A stretch of DNA of 64,000 bases from NCBI GenBank assembly GCA_937916845.1, contig CALFSK010000023.1, positions 43,966 through 107,965 of the forward strand, in the 5' to 3' direction. Positions 44,639 through 53,794 of the stretch are shown here, piece after piece. A program made the translations under genes and the position numbers. The DNA comes from an uncultured Lactobacillus sp. (lineage in GTDB: Bacteria > Bacillota > Bacilli > Lactobacillales > Lactobacillaceae). Positions within the stretch are counted from its first letter, which is position 1. Each line of letters starts with the position of its first letter. The notes under the pieces were generated by a model. The model made no database searches, was not told the origin of the DNA, and saw only the letters and a program-made list of their open reading frames with translations.

Positions 44639-45760
44639 ATGGCTGAAGTAAATTTAAAGCACATTTATAAAAAATACGACGGTGCGGACGACTATTCCGT
44701 GACTGATTTTAACTTGGATATCAAGGATCGAGAATTTATCGTCTTTGTCGGGCCTTCAGGTTGTGGGAAATCAACGACTTTACGGATGATTGCCGGCCTT
44801 GAAGATATCTCCAAGGGTGACTTAGTCATCAACGGGAAGAAGAGTAACAAGCTTCCTCCAAAGGACCGTCAGATTGCCATGGTCTTCCAAAACTACGCCC
44901 TCTACCCACATATGACCGTTTACGGCAACATGGCCTTCGGGTTAAAGATCCAAAAAAAGGACAAAGCCGACATTGATAAGCGCGTTAAACACGCCGCTGA
45001 AATCTTAGGCTTAACCGAATATTTACAACGGAAACCAGCCGCCCTTTCAGGTGGTCAACGCCAACGGGTTGCTTTAGGTCGTGCCATTGTGCGTGACGCC
45101 CCAATCTTCTTAATGGATGAACCCCTTTCTAACTTGGATGCCAAGTTACGGGTTTCCATGCGGGCTTCCATCGCCAAATTGCACCAAGACTTGAATACCA
45201 CCACCATTTACGTTACTCATGATCAAACTGAAGCCATGACCATGGCTGATCGGATCGTCGTTATGCGCGATGGTAAGATTCAACAAGTCGGAACACCCGC
45301 TGAAGTTTACGATAAACCTGCTAACGTCTTCGTCGGTGGCTTTATCGGCGCCCCTGCCATGAACTTCTTCAACGTTACTTTAAACGACGGTAAGATTACC
45401 GATGACAAAGATGGCTTTTCACTCAAAGTTCCAGACGGCCGCCTCAAAGCTTTGGTCGCAGCCGGCTACGATGGCAAGTCGTTCATCCTTGGTATTCGTC
45501 CAGAAGACATCCATACTGAAAATGCCTTCTTAGAGACCTTCCCAGAAAACACCATTCACGCCGAAATCGTTGTTTCAGAACTCCTCGGTGCCGAATCACA
45601 ACTTTACAGCAAGGTCGGTCAAACCGAATTTGTTTCTAAAGTTAACGCGCGGGACTTCGAACAACCCGGCACGAAGATGGACATGGGCTTTGACTTAAAC
45701 AAAGCGCACTTCTTCGATGCTAAGACAGAACTCGCAATCGACAACATGATTACTAAATAA
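44639..45760 (+). CDS. msmK: Sugar ABC transporter ATPase, MsmK/UgpC type
   Basis: 373 aa. Walker [10 protein letters not shown] (about 38-46), Q loop [14 protein letters not shown], signature LSGGQRQR, Walker [13 protein letters not shown], and a C-terminal TOBE domain (about 240-365). MsmK-type ATPases serve several CUT1 sugar importers. It has no permease in its own operon and probably energises the importer encoded at 40416-43466. A TATAAT box (44596-44601) lies upstream. It ends at a strong terminator. Confidence 0.94.
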   Translation: MAEVNLKHIYKKYDGADDYSVTDFNLDIKDREFIVFVGPSGCGKSTTLRMIAGLEDISKGDLVINGKKSNKLPPKDRQIAMVFQNYALYPHMTVYGNMAFGLKIQKKDKADIDKRVKHAAEILGLTEYLQRKPAALSGGQRQRVALGRAIVRDAPIFLMDEPLSNLDAKLRVSMRASIAKLHQDLNTTTIYVTHDQTEAMTMADRIVVMRDGKIQQVGTPAEVYDKPANVFVGGFIGAPAMNFFNVTLNDGKITDDKDGFSLKVPDGRLKALVAAGYDGKSFILGIRPEDIHTENAFLETFPENTIHAEIVVSELLGAESQLYSKVGQTEFVSKVNARDFEQPGTKMDMGFDLNKAHFFDAKTELAIDNMITK

Positions 45761-45766
45761 TGACTC

Positions 45767-45825
45767 ATAAGCCTGACCAAGTTTGCGGAACCCTAGATCC
45801 GCAAATTGGTTGGGCTTATTTTTTT
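45767..45825 (+). terminator. Intrinsic terminator of msmK
   Basis: AAGCCTGACCAAGTTTGCGGA pairs with TCCGCAAAT.TGGTTGGGCTT, followed by ATTTTTTT. Confidence 0.9.
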
Positions 45826-45837
45826 AGGATTGAATCC

Positions 45838-45866
45838 TTGTAAAGCTCACATACGATTACTATAAT
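45838..45866 (+). promoter_or_regulatory. Promoter of the flavin-binding split-barrel gene
   Basis: TTGTAA (45838-45843), a 17-base spacer and TATAAT (45861-45866), about 50 bases before the start. Confidence 0.75.
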
Positions 45867-45916
45867 ATATAGGCAATAATATATCATAATAATTAAAAAC
45901 AAAGAAAGCGTTTCGA

Positions 45917-46285
45917 ATGGATCCTAAATTTCTCGCTGTTATCAAAGACAGCACACCCGCAACCATCGTCACCGTTAACGCCAATCCAGCGCACGGCGTC
46001 AATACTTGGAGTCATTACATCAAGGTCGTAAACGACCACACCCTCTTGATTCCGTCAGCCGGTATGCATTCAATCGAAAATGATTTTCCAACCGATAATC
46101 ACCTCACGATTGCCGTCGGGAGTTATCAAGTTCCCGGCACGACCGGAACTGGTTGTGGTTTCCACATTCACGGTACCGGCCAGTTTACAACGGACGGCGC
46201 CTACTACGATGAAATGAAAGCCAAGTTCGATTGGATTCGCGCCGTACTGGTCGTCACCATCGATAACATCGAACAAAAAATCTAA
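45917..46285 (+). CDS. Pyridoxamine 5'-phosphate oxidase-like flavin-binding protein
   Basis: 122 aa, a single split-barrel domain. The order ATIVTVNANPAHGVNTW...LLIPSAGMHSIENDF...HLTIAVGSYQ...GFHIHGTGQ fits the FMN-binding PNPOx-like family; such small members are often flavin reductases or stress proteins. The ribosome site is poor (GAAAG). It is monocistronic, between two terminators, and faces the end of the flavin-reductase operon. A link to that operon is only suggested by position. Confidence 0.75.
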   Translation: MDPKFLAVIKDSTPATIVTVNANPAHGVNTWSHYIKVVNDHTLLIPSAGMHSIENDFPTDNHLTIAVGSYQVPGTTGTGCGFHIHGTGQFTTDGAYYDEMKAKFDWIRAVLVVTIDNIEQKI

Positions 46286-46291
46286 CCAAAT

Positions 46292-46335
46292 AAAAATTCT
46301 TGCTCCCGCAAAACGGCGGTAGCAAGAATTTTTTT
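46292..46335. terminator. Bidirectional intrinsic terminator
   Basis: AAAAATTCTTGCT pairs with AGCAAGAATTTTTT. It ends both the split-barrel gene and the flavin-reductase operon. Confidence 0.88.
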
Positions 46336-46347
46336 AGCTTTTAAAGA

Positions 46348-48645
46348 TTAATGCGTCGCAACGGCTGCCGATTTCTTTTCTGGTAGGCCATCTAAGAAGT
46401 TGTTAAAGCATTGTTTCAAGAAATGCACGCTACCATCATCGTTCAGATGATCATGTTCATCGAACTTCGTCCCAGCTTGTGGCAACATAAATTCGTTTCC
46501 TGGCATCACTTGTGCATCAACACCTGGTGAATCCAAGATTTGACGTAAGTTCATTTGGGCACGAACCGTTCCTTGAATCCCAAGGGAAGTCCCAACAATC
46601 ATGACGGGCTTCTCCTTGAATGAGTGTTCAGCACTTGAGAGCCATTCAATGGCACTCTTCAACGCAGCGGGTACGGAGTGATCGTATTCAGGAACCCCGA
46701 TGACAACCCCATCTGCAGCTTCAATCTTGGCCGCTAACGTCTTTACACTAGCTGGTTCTTGATCGATGTCGTCTTCATTGAAAAGTGGTAAATCTTTAAT
46801 TTCACAAATTTCAAAGTTAACTTCAGTTTCAAATAAATCTTTCATTGCAAAGAGCAATTTCCGGTTATATGACTTGGAAGCGTTCGTCCCAACAACGGCG
46901 ACGATGTTGGCTTCGTCATCACCAGCAGCCGTCTGCTTCTTCGCATTTTCGCTAGCTGCAGCACCGGCAACGTACCCGGAAGAAATGCCCCAAGTATTCA
47001 TCATACTTGGCATTGAATCGTGACCATTGGCACCACCGATGACTTCACCAGCACCAAAGTAGTTGGCAACTGGTGCGTTCTTAGTGGTCAATAATTGTAA
47101 GTTATCAGCGTTGACACTGTAACCACCTAACGTCGTTGCAAAACGGTCCCGTTGTTCAACAACGTAGAAAGTGTCGCCTTCAAATTCGTGTAAGTACTTC
47201 GGATCACGGCCAAATTCTTGGTCATGGCCGTCCTTAACGAAGCCTTGGTAACGTTTGATCGTTGCGGCTAAAGCAGCACCGTCAATACCAGCTTCCTTGG
47301 CAACCGTGCTCAAATCACCCTTAACAAAGATTGGGCGCTTCGTTGGGGCAGCAAAGAACTTCTGAATTTCTTCTGCTGTAAAGTCATGCAAGACTAGTAA
47401 GTCGTAAACTTTCTTCCAAGTCCGTTCATCCATAACTAAGTAGGCAACCTTGTCGTCTTGTTTTAGAATGGCGTTCCGGAAAGCGGTATAAACGTTCGAT
47501 TCGTTAACGATCCGTTCACCCTTACTGTTGACGTAAAGGGCACCCATATCGGTAGCTTCCTTGGAAGCGTAAGTCGTTAACTTAGCCACGCCGGGTTCAA
47601 CTTCGACACCGTGTGGATAGATCTTGTACCAGCCGAGGTCGTGGGTCTCCAAGTCCAAAGGATCGTTGAATTGGTAAGCATCACCAGTTGACGTCATTGG
47701 ACCGTAGTAATCGATCCCATTACTTTCGTCGCCGCGCATCTTTTGGTTAGCACCGTGACCACCGGTAGCTAAAACAACGGACTTTGCTTTGATTTTAAGG
47801 GTCGAGTCGTGTTGCTTAGCAACTACACCATTTAAGTTATGTTGACGGTTAAAAGTGAGTTCTTCAACCCGTGCGTCTAACAGAATTTGCCCACCGGCAG
47901 CGGTGAAGGCTTTTGAAACCTTTTGAATAAATTCAAAGCTGCTGGCACTTGGTAATTCGATTTGACGATTGATTGAGTGTTCTGGGGTCTGAGTTTGCGC
48001 CTTTTGATAGTGCAAATCAGCAAACTTGCTAACAAAATCGATGGCAGAACCAATGTTGTGAACCATTAAGTCAGTTAAAGCAGGATAATTGGTATCGCCA
48101 CTTTCACGACTAACATCTTGGGCTAACATTTCAGGTGTGTCATGGTTGTTATCAAAGATCTGTGCAGCGACGTTTGAGCCCGTCCCAACAACATTGGAGC
48201 CGTTCAAAATGGTGGCGCCACCCATATAACCGTTCTTTTCAACTAAGATGACTTTTTGCCCCATCGCTAAAGCACGACAGCCGGCAACCAATCCAGCTTC
48301 ACCACCACCGATAACCAAAACATCGGTTTTATAGTTCTTGGTTTCTGATGTTTCCTTCTTCTTTGGTGTTGGGACAACGTTAATGCCGGCACCTTCAACC
48401 GCTTTGTCAGCGGAAGTTAATAAAGCTTTGGTCATGACGGTCGCACCACTAATGGTGTCAACGTTAAATGACTGTTCAGTAATAATATTATGTTTTAATT
48501 TATCAATGACTTGGTTAAAAATCCCAGACGTTTCGGAATGCTTCAAAATCTTTAGATCTTTAATCTTGTTATCTTGCAAATCAACTTCATAGTTGATAAT
48601 TCCGTTATGGCCCATTGCTTGGCCTTTTACTTGTTTACTACTCAA
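46348..48645 (-). CDS. Three-domain flavin reductase (FMN_bind + FAD_binding_2 + NADPH-FMN reductase), enoate-reductase-like
   Basis: 765 aa with TTG start at 48645, 9 bases after AAAGGAG, overlapping the apbE stop. Domain 1 (about 8-90) is FMN_bind with the flavinylation motif SGAT (66-69), whose Thr takes FMN covalently. Domain 2 (about 107-580) is the fumarate-reductase-type FAD domain (VIGGGEAGLVAGCRAL; GAGEVIGGANG). Domain 3 (about 590-755) is an NAD(P)H:FMN reductase (VGTNASKSYNRKLLFAMKDLF, IGVPEYDHSVPAALKSAIEWL). There is no signal peptide, so it is soluble and takes electrons from NAD(P)H. Residues that bind fumarate are not conserved, so another C=C substrate is likely; the operon points to shikimate-type acids. 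Confidence 0.88.
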   Translation of the reverse strand: MSSKQVKGQAMGHNGIINYEVDLQDNKIKDLKILKHSETSGIFNQVIDKLKHNIITEQSFNVDTISGATVMTKALLTSADKAVEGAGINVVPTPKKKETSETKNYKTDVLVIGGGEAGLVAGCRALAMGQKVILVEKNGYMGGATILNGSNVVGTGSNVAAQIFDNNHDTPEMLAQDVSRESGDTNYPALTDLMVHNIGSAIDFVSKFADLHYQKAQTQTPEHSINRQIELPSASSFEFIQKVSKAFTAAGGQILLDARVEELTFNRQHNLNGVVAKQHDSTLKIKAKSVVLATGGHGANQKMRGDESNGIDYYGPMTSTGDAYQFNDPLDLETHDLGWYKIYPHGVEVEPGVAKLTTYASKEATDMGALYVNSKGERIVNESNVYTAFRNAILKQDDKVAYLVMDERTWKKVYDLLVLHDFTAEEIQKFFAAPTKRPIFVKGDLSTVAKEAGIDGAALAATIKRYQGFVKDGHDQEFGRDPKYLHEFEGDTFYVVEQRDRFATTLGGYSVNADNLQLLTTKNAPVANYFGAGEVIGGANGHDSMPSMMNTWGISSGYVAGAAASENAKKQTAAGDDEANIVAVVGTNASKSYNRKLLFAMKDLFETEVNFEICEIKDLPLFNEDDIDQEPASVKTLAAKIEAADGVVIGVPEYDHSVPAALKSAIEWLSSAEHSFKEKPVMIVGTSLGIQGTVRAQMNLRQILDSPGVDAQVMPGNEFMLPQAGTKFDEHDHLNDDGSVHFLKQCFNNFLDGLPEKKSAAVATH

Positions 48646-49594
48646 TATAAAACACTCCTTTGCGTCGCGGCTTTAAGCCACTCGTAACCGTTACTTGTTG
48701 TTTGCGATCAATAAAAATTGCTTCGGTTCCGGGCAGCTCTTCAATCAAAGCTGCACCGGCCTTTGGACCTTTGAAATAGGTGACCGTGGAAAGCACCTCG
48801 GCCAACTCAGACTGGTCAGTAATTACCGTCACTTGATCCAATTGATTCTCAACCGGATAACCGGTTTTTGGATCAAGAATATGGTGATAGCGGTGACCGT
48901 TAACTTCAAAGTACCGTTCAAATATTCCGGAAGTGACCACGGTTTTGGCGGGCATTTCGACTTGTAACCCGGGATAGCCACGCGGTGCGGCCGGGGCCTG
49001 GACGCCGACCTGCCACCGTTCATCCGCCGTTAGCGGATTGGCACCTAACAACTTGACGTTGCCACCCAGGTTAACAATCGCACTTGTTATCCCAGCCTGT
49101 TGCAGCTGAGTCACAATTTGATCAGCGAAGTAACCCTTCGCAATGGCACCAAGGTCCAGCTGCATGCCAGCTTGTTTCAGGAAAACGCTATGCTGTGTAG
49201 CGTTTAGTTCCACCTGATCGAGATTCATCAGTTGTAACCGTTCCTGAATCGCCGGTGCACTAGGCACTTGATGACCACCAAAACCAATCTTCCAAAGTTT
49301 AACTAAGGGTCCGATCAACACGTTAAAGCTATCTGCGTGCTGACGGGAATAATTCAATGCATCGTGAATCAACTCAAAGCATTGCGGACTCACCGTTACG
49401 GCCTTTTTCCCAGCGGCCTGATTAACGGCACTTAGCTCCGAATCCTGCCGATTAACCGAGAAGATTCGATCCATCTGTTCTAAGTAGTCGTAGACGGCTT
49501 CAATCGCCGTCTGACGTGGTTCAAATAAGGTCAGGGAAATCACGGTCCCCATCATCGTAAATTGTGAAACGAACTTCTTCTGGGGTACCGCCAT
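48638..49594 (-). CDS. apbE: FMN transferase ApbE (flavinyltransferase)
   Basis: 318 aa from ATG at 49594, 8 bases after GGAGG. ApbE features: MGTVISLTL near the N-terminus, ELSAVN, LDLGAIAKGYFAD, VNLGGNVKLLG, and HHILDPKTGYPV (Mg and FAD site). It transfers FMN from FAD to a Thr in target motifs of the SGAT type. There is no lipobox or signal peptide, unlike the usual exported ApbE, so it acts in the cytoplasm. The target is evidently the next gene, whose TTG start overlaps the apbE stop. Confidence 0.94.
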   Translation of the reverse strand: MAVPQKKFVSQFTMMGTVISLTLFEPRQTAIEAVYDYLEQMDRIFSVNRQDSELSAVNQAAGKKAVTVSPQCFELIHDALNYSRQHADSFNVLIGPLVKLWKIGFGGHQVPSAPAIQERLQLMNLDQVELNATQHSVFLKQAGMQLDLGAIAKGYFADQIVTQLQQAGITSAIVNLGGNVKLLGANPLTADERWQVGVQAPAAPRGYPGLQVEMPAKTVVTSGIFERYFEVNGHRYHHILDPKTGYPVENQLDQVTVITDQSELAEVLSTVTYFKGPKAGAALIEELPGTEAIFIDRKQQVTVTSGLKPRRKGVFYIE

Positions 49595-49622
49595 CTGCCT
49601 GACCTCCATGTAACATGTTTAA

Positions 49623-50384
49623 TTAACTAAGTTTCAAATCTTCGAGTTCTGGACGTAAGTGGTCCAATGCGATTTGGCCTGGTGCGGAAGCCGCACCGAC
49701 CGTCGCGAATGATAAGCATGAGCCAAAGACTTCGCCGGCTAACCGTGAAACCTTCCCAAGGTCACCCATGGACATCGTAATCACAGGTTGACTCAATGTC
49801 TTACGGGCTTCGTTGGTTGCAGCTAATAACGTTAAGACGTCATCTGCTGATTGTGGCATAACGGCCATTTTGGCAACGTCAGCACCGAAGTCAACCATGC
49901 TTGTCAAACGACCAACGATATCTTTCTTCGAAGGTGTTTTGTCAAAATCATGGTTACTCATGATGACAACGACATTGCTGTCATGAGCTTTAGCAACTAA
50001 GCCTTTAACGTCGGCTTCATCGTGGTAACGTTCTACATCCAAAGCATCCGTAAATTTGCCTGCTAAGACATTTTCACAAACTTTAAAGTAGTCGGCATCG
50101 CTTAATTCAAGCGCGCCACCCTCACCGTGTGTCCGGAAAGTGGTCAATAACGCGATTGAGCCAAGTGCACTCCGTAACCACTGACCAGTTTGTTGTAATT
50201 GTTCAACGTCGGTGACGCCTTCAAAGAAGTCGATTCGCCATTCAACAACGTCTGGTGCAGCTTCCTTAATGGGATCAACTGCGGCTAAAATATCTGCGGT
50301 CGTCTTCCCAGTAATCGGAACGGCTAACTTTGGTCGGCCACTACCTAAACTGATATTACGTAATTTAACAACTGGTTGTGTCAT
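49623..50384 (-). CDS. aroD: 3-dehydroquinate dehydratase, type I
   Basis: 253 aa. Type I features: VVEWRIDFFE (about 46-55), SNHDFDKTP with the catalytic His, and the Schiff-base Lys in ADVAKMAVMPQS (about 172). It converts 3-dehydroquinate and 3-dehydroshikimate. Start overlaps the stop of the transporter gene (TAATG). Its neighbours (transporter, aroE, reductase) point to catabolic use rather than aromatic amino acid synthesis. Confidence 0.96.
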   Translation of the reverse strand: MTQPVVKLRNISLGSGRPKLAVPITGKTTADILAAVDPIKEAAPDVVEWRIDFFEGVTDVEQLQQTGQWLRSALGSIALLTTFRTHGEGGALELSDADYFKVCENVLAGKFTDALDVERYHDEADVKGLVAKAHDSNVVVIMSNHDFDKTPSKKDIVGRLTSMVDFGADVAKMAVMPQSADDVLTLLAATNEARKTLSQPVITMSMGDLGKVSRLAGEVFGSCLSFATVGAASAPGQIALDHLRPELEDLKLS

Positions 50385-51598
50385 TACTTGACAGCTCCCT
50401 TCTGACTAGGCTTGCCAAACAAGCGGTAGTAACGAACTGTAATCAATACGGCTATAACAAATCCAAGTAACGCAATAATAACGTCGAACAAGAAGATGTT
50501 AGCGATATTGGTAGACATCATCCCGGTAAACAGTGGAATCGTGAAGGAAGCAATCGAGCCGGCCGTGTAAAACGCCCCGGTAATCGTCCCTTTGCCTGCT
50601 GGGAAGAAGGTTGACATAACGGTCAAACCAAGTTGCATAACACCACCAGCGGCTGAGAAACCAACGACAAACGACATGATGGAACACATAATTGCTGTTG
50701 GGAACATGTACATTAATAATAATGAAAGAAATGAAATCAGTGTATAGACGCCTAAGAATTGAATTTCTTTAACGGCGCGTTTAGCCAACGCAGCGGTAAC
50801 TAACACACAGACGATTGAACCGATACTGTAGTAACTAATTAACGCGTGTGACCCGGCGTCACCCATTCCGGCGACCTTAGTCCCGTATTGGCTGAGCCAT
50901 TGACTAACTAGATAGAAAGTTGCTTGTGAAATGTATCCATAAAGAATGAATAACGTTCCGTCGAACCATAAGTTTCCTTTAGAAGCAGGAACATCTTCTT
51001 TTTCTTCGGCCTTTTCTTCAACCTTAGCGTCTTGGTTAGCAACAGGGAACTTGCCAGCAAAGAGCATGAAAAGTAAGTTGACGATTAAGACAATGATACA
51101 TAGCATGAATGACCAGCCGTACCAGTAGTTGCCGGCAACTAAGAAGCTAACGAACAGTGGTAATCCAAATTGACCCAAGGAAACGAACGCTTTGATAATA
51201 ACGTTCGCGGTCCCTTTGGATTCAGGGAACATTTCCATCAAGGCTGGGTACGTCCCGGAATCCAAGAAGGAGTTTGCAATCCCCGCTAAAATCCCAAAGA
51301 CGTACGCTGCCGTGACCGAAGTGCTGACCAAGATCCCACCGAAGAACAGCAGGTACGTGATCACCCCTAAAACAACGAACGGCTTCCGACCAAATTTATC
51401 AGATAACCACCCGGAAACGAGCAATACGATTAAACGCCCGATCCCAAGGGAAGAAATGACAATGGCAACACCACCAACAGTGGTATTCCAGTGTTTAGCT
51501 AGCGCCTCCATGTTTTGCGCTAAGATGATAACGCCCATCCCGTGAATAAAGTAGTTTAGATATAAGCTTATCGCGGTAGGCATATACTTATTTTTCAT
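50384..51598 (-). CDS. MFS transporter, likely shikimate/quinate uptake
   Basis: 404 aa, 12 membrane helices with a central charged loop (about 190-210, KVEEKAEEKED). The MFS motif GWLSDKFGRKP (about 62-72) is intact. It lies between aroE and aroD in the operon, which suggests import of quinate, shikimate or a dehydro form. A paralogue of similar length is at 55088. Substrate is inferred from context only. Confidence 0.85.
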   Translation of the reverse strand: MKNKYMPTAISLYLNYFIHGMGVIILAQNMEALAKHWNTTVGGVAIVISSLGIGRLIVLLVSGWLSDKFGRKPFVVLGVITYLLFFGGILVSTSVTAAYVFGILAGIANSFLDSGTYPALMEMFPESKGTANVIIKAFVSLGQFGLPLFVSFLVAGNYWYGWSFMLCIIVLIVNLLFMLFAGKFPVANQDAKVEEKAEEKEDVPASKGNLWFDGTLFILYGYISQATFYLVSQWLSQYGTKVAGMGDAGSHALISYYSIGSIVCVLVTAALAKRAVKEIQFLGVYTLISFLSLLLMYMFPTAIMCSIMSFVVGFSAAGGVMQLGLTVMSTFFPAGKGTITGAFYTAGSIASFTIPLFTGMMSTNIANIFLFDVIIALLGFVIAVLITVRYYRLFGKPSQKGAVK

Positions 51599-51610
51599 AT
51601 TAAACCCTCA

Positions 51611-52492
51611 TTATTTTTTGTCATCGAACAAGATTTGGCGAATGTAATCAACTGGCATATCTTCGCCAGTCCAAAGCTTGAAAGCAGCCGCACCTTGAGC
51701 GAGCATCATGCCTAAGCCGTTAAAGACGTGCTTAACACCGGCTTTTTTAGCAACACGCATCAACTTAGTTTCACGTGGGGCGTAAACCGTATCGAAGACA
51801 ACTAAATCAGGGTTGTTGAACCAAGTAGGGTCATCAACTAAGGTCTTGTCTTCCAAAGGCTTCATCCCAACACCGGTTGAATCAGTGTAAATAAATGAGC
51901 TTTGAATTTCTTTCTTAAAGTCGTCACGATCTTCTAGTTCGTGTAAGGTTGCGTGACAATCAGTCTTTTCGTTGATTAAGGCAACGTTGCGTTTAGCGTT
52001 TTCCCATTCAGCATCATGTACGTTAAAGATTGACATTTCCTTAACGCCATCCAAAGCAGCTTGAACAGCAATAGCAGTCCCAGCACCACCGGCACCAGCT
52101 AAGGTCATCTTTTGGCCACGAATGTTAATTCCTTCGTCGTCCAAAGACTTCATGAAGCCAATCCCATCAGTCGTGTAACCGGTTAAAATTCCGTCGTCGT
52201 TAACAACCGTGTTAACCGCGCCGACCATTTCAGCAGCTGGGTCTAATTTATCTAGTAAAGGAATAACCTTTTGCTTGTTTGGCATTGAAATGTTTGAGCC
52301 GCGCATGTCCAAGGTCCGGATTGATTCAATAGCAGAAGGTAATTTGTCGTTGCCCACTTCAAATGCTAAGTATGCGTAATTCAAACCTAATTTTGCAAAA
52401 GCGTTGTTGTGCATGGTTGGTGACATCGAGTGCCGAATAGGATAAGCCATCAAACCAATTAATAAAGTATGTCCGTCAATACGTTCTGTCAT
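51611..52492 (-). CDS. aroE: Shikimate/quinate dehydrogenase family (AroE/YdiB-like)
   Basis: 293 aa. N-terminal substrate motif PIRHSMSPTMHN, SNISMPNKQKVIP (catalytic Lys), TTDGIGF, and the nucleotide loop GAGGAGTAIA (about 135-144). After the next strand comes FNVHDAEWENAKR, without the NRT arginine motif of NADP-specific AroE; the Asp resembles YdiB-type quinate/shikimate dehydrogenases that can use NAD. First gene of the operon, with a divergent LysR gene. Probably acts on quinate or shikimate in a catabolic or reductive route. ATG at 52492 follows TAGGAG. Confidence 0.92.
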   Translation of the reverse strand: MTERIDGHTLLIGLMAYPIRHSMSPTMHNNAFAKLGLNYAYLAFEVGNDKLPSAIESIRTLDMRGSNISMPNKQKVIPLLDKLDPAAEMVGAVNTVVNDDGILTGYTTDGIGFMKSLDDEGINIRGQKMTLAGAGGAGTAIAVQAALDGVKEMSIFNVHDAEWENAKRNVALINEKTDCHATLHELEDRDDFKKEIQSSFIYTDSTGVGMKPLEDKTLVDDPTWFNNPDLVVFDTVYAPRETKLMRVAKKAGVKHVFNGLGMMLAQGAAAFKLWTGEDMPVDYIRQILFDDKK

Positions 52493-52552
52493 GTTAATCC
52501 ACTCCTAAAATATTTTTTATTTGGTGATTTGTTACTCAATTCACTTGTTATC

Positions 52553-52569
52553 TTAGCAAAATGCTTTAA
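52553..52569. promoter_or_regulatory. Candidate LysR binding site
   Basis: TTAGCAAAATGCTTTAA contains the dyad AGCA...TGCT and fits T-N11-A. It lies in the 144-base divergent region between aroE and the LysR gene. Confidence 0.5.
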
Positions 52570-52636
52570 TATAATAAATATGAATGAGTCGCTAAATCAA
52601 TCGAATTTCTTTATGAATGGAAGGGGTATCATTGAT

Positions 52637-53566
52637 ATGAATCTTAGGCATTTAGAATTTTTTAAAGAATTGGCTCGTACTCAACACATGGCAAAAGCGG
52701 CCGAGAATCTTGGTATATCCCAACCTTCGCTCAGCTACGCCATTAAAAAGCTGGAAAAAGAAATCGGCGTCCCATTATTTGAACCAGACGGCCGCAATAT
52801 CAAATTAACACCGATTGGATCGGTCTATTTAAAGTATATTGTCGCCAGTTTAAACGATTTATCACAAGGCAACGAGCTCGTCCAGCAATTAATGAACCCT
52901 GACAGAGGTCACATTAACTTGGGCTTTACGTACACCATGGGACAACAGCTCGTCCCCGAATTAATTACCGAATTTCAAATTGATTCGCAAAATCAAGGCA
53001 TTACCTTTGATCTCGGTCAGGGAAATTCCCTCGACCTACTGAAGGACCTCGCCGATGAAAAATACGACTTAGTTTTTGCCTCTAACGTCGACAAACTAGG
53101 CGAACAGCCCACATCGAACCTATTTGACTTCATTCCCATCGTTCAACAGGCGATCGTCGCCGCTTTACCGCCCAATCACCCGCTAGCGCAAAAAGAAGCT
53201 GTCACGGTTCAGGACCTAGCGCCCTACCCAATGTTGTTATTTTCCAAAAACAGTGGACTGCGACCGTTGATTGATCAAATCTTAGAAACTGCCGACGTCA
53301 AACCGAAAGTGGCCTACGAAATTGAAGAAGACCATACCATGGCGGGCTTCGTGCGCTACAACCTGGGCGTTGCCATCATGCCGCACTTACCACTGTTAGA
53401 TCAAAGTAGTGTCGTTTTGAAGCCACTAGCCAACCAGCCGTTACAACATCAGATCTACTTGATCGTTAAACGGAACCATTTCCTGACACCGTCGGTCCAC
53501 CGGTTCCAGGAATTCAGCCGAAGCTACTGCTGGAAACATTATACGAGTAAAGAACAATTGATCTAA
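52637..53566 (+). CDS. LysR-family transcriptional regulator
   Basis: 309 aa from ATG at 52637 (GGAAGGGG upstream at long spacing); longer frames upstream lack a site. HTH: NLRHLEFFKELARTQHMAKAAENLGISQPSLSYAIKKLEKEIGVPLFE (about 2-49). The rest is the LysR effector-binding domain (about 90-300). It diverges from the aroE operon and probably activates it in response to shikimate or quinate. Confidence 0.94.
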   Translation: MNLRHLEFFKELARTQHMAKAAENLGISQPSLSYAIKKLEKEIGVPLFEPDGRNIKLTPIGSVYLKYIVASLNDLSQGNELVQQLMNPDRGHINLGFTYTMGQQLVPELITEFQIDSQNQGITFDLGQGNSLDLLKDLADEKYDLVFASNVDKLGEQPTSNLFDFIPIVQQAIVAALPPNHPLAQKEAVTVQDLAPYPMLLFSKNSGLRPLIDQILETADVKPKVAYEIEEDHTMAGFVRYNLGVAIMPHLPLLDQSSVVLKPLANQPLQHQIYLIVKRNHFLTPSVHRFQEFSRSYCWKHYTSKEQLI

Positions 53567-53583
53567 TGCTTCAGTGCTAGAAG

Positions 53584-53611
53584 TTGACAAGTTTTAAACG
53601 CACATGATAAT
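53584..53611 (+). promoter_or_regulatory. Promoter of the rsgA-type leader
   Basis: TTGACA (53584-53589), 16-base spacer, GATAAT (53606-53611). Confidence 0.75.
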
Positions 53612-53617
53612 CTGTTG

Positions 53618-53794
53618 ATAAATAAATTAAAGGTGGTGTGCCGATGTCGGCCGTTTGTTAAGGTAAGTGATACTGCGAAAAGCTGGTCTAAAACCAGCTT
53701 AGTTTCGTGTACCCTTATGCTTGGCAGAAAACGACGGCTGACAACGGTCACCGGTTCGCTTTTTGTGGTGCAGTGGGTAACTGCACCTTTTTTT
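53618..53794 (+). ncRNA. Structured leader RNA with terminator, unknown class
   Basis: A long helix P1 pairs 53635-53659 with 53728-53752 (GGTG..CCG.TGTC.GCCGT against ACGGC.GACA.CGG.CACC), with several G-U pairs on the plus strand. Inside, TAAGGTA (53659-53665) pairs with TACCCTTA (53710-53717); further in, CGAAA/TTTCG and AGCTGG/CCAGCT close a hairpin. It ends in a perfect terminator GGTGCAGT/ACTGCACC plus seven Ts (53767-53794), 43 bases before the gene. This is the layout of a riboswitch or attenuator. It matches none of the classes I can recall. Confidence 0.65.

Noticed and set aside
45900..45916. cre site before the split-barrel gene (AAAGCGTTTC)
   Set aside because: It matches only about 11 of 14 positions and overlaps the ribosome-binding region; too weak to list.
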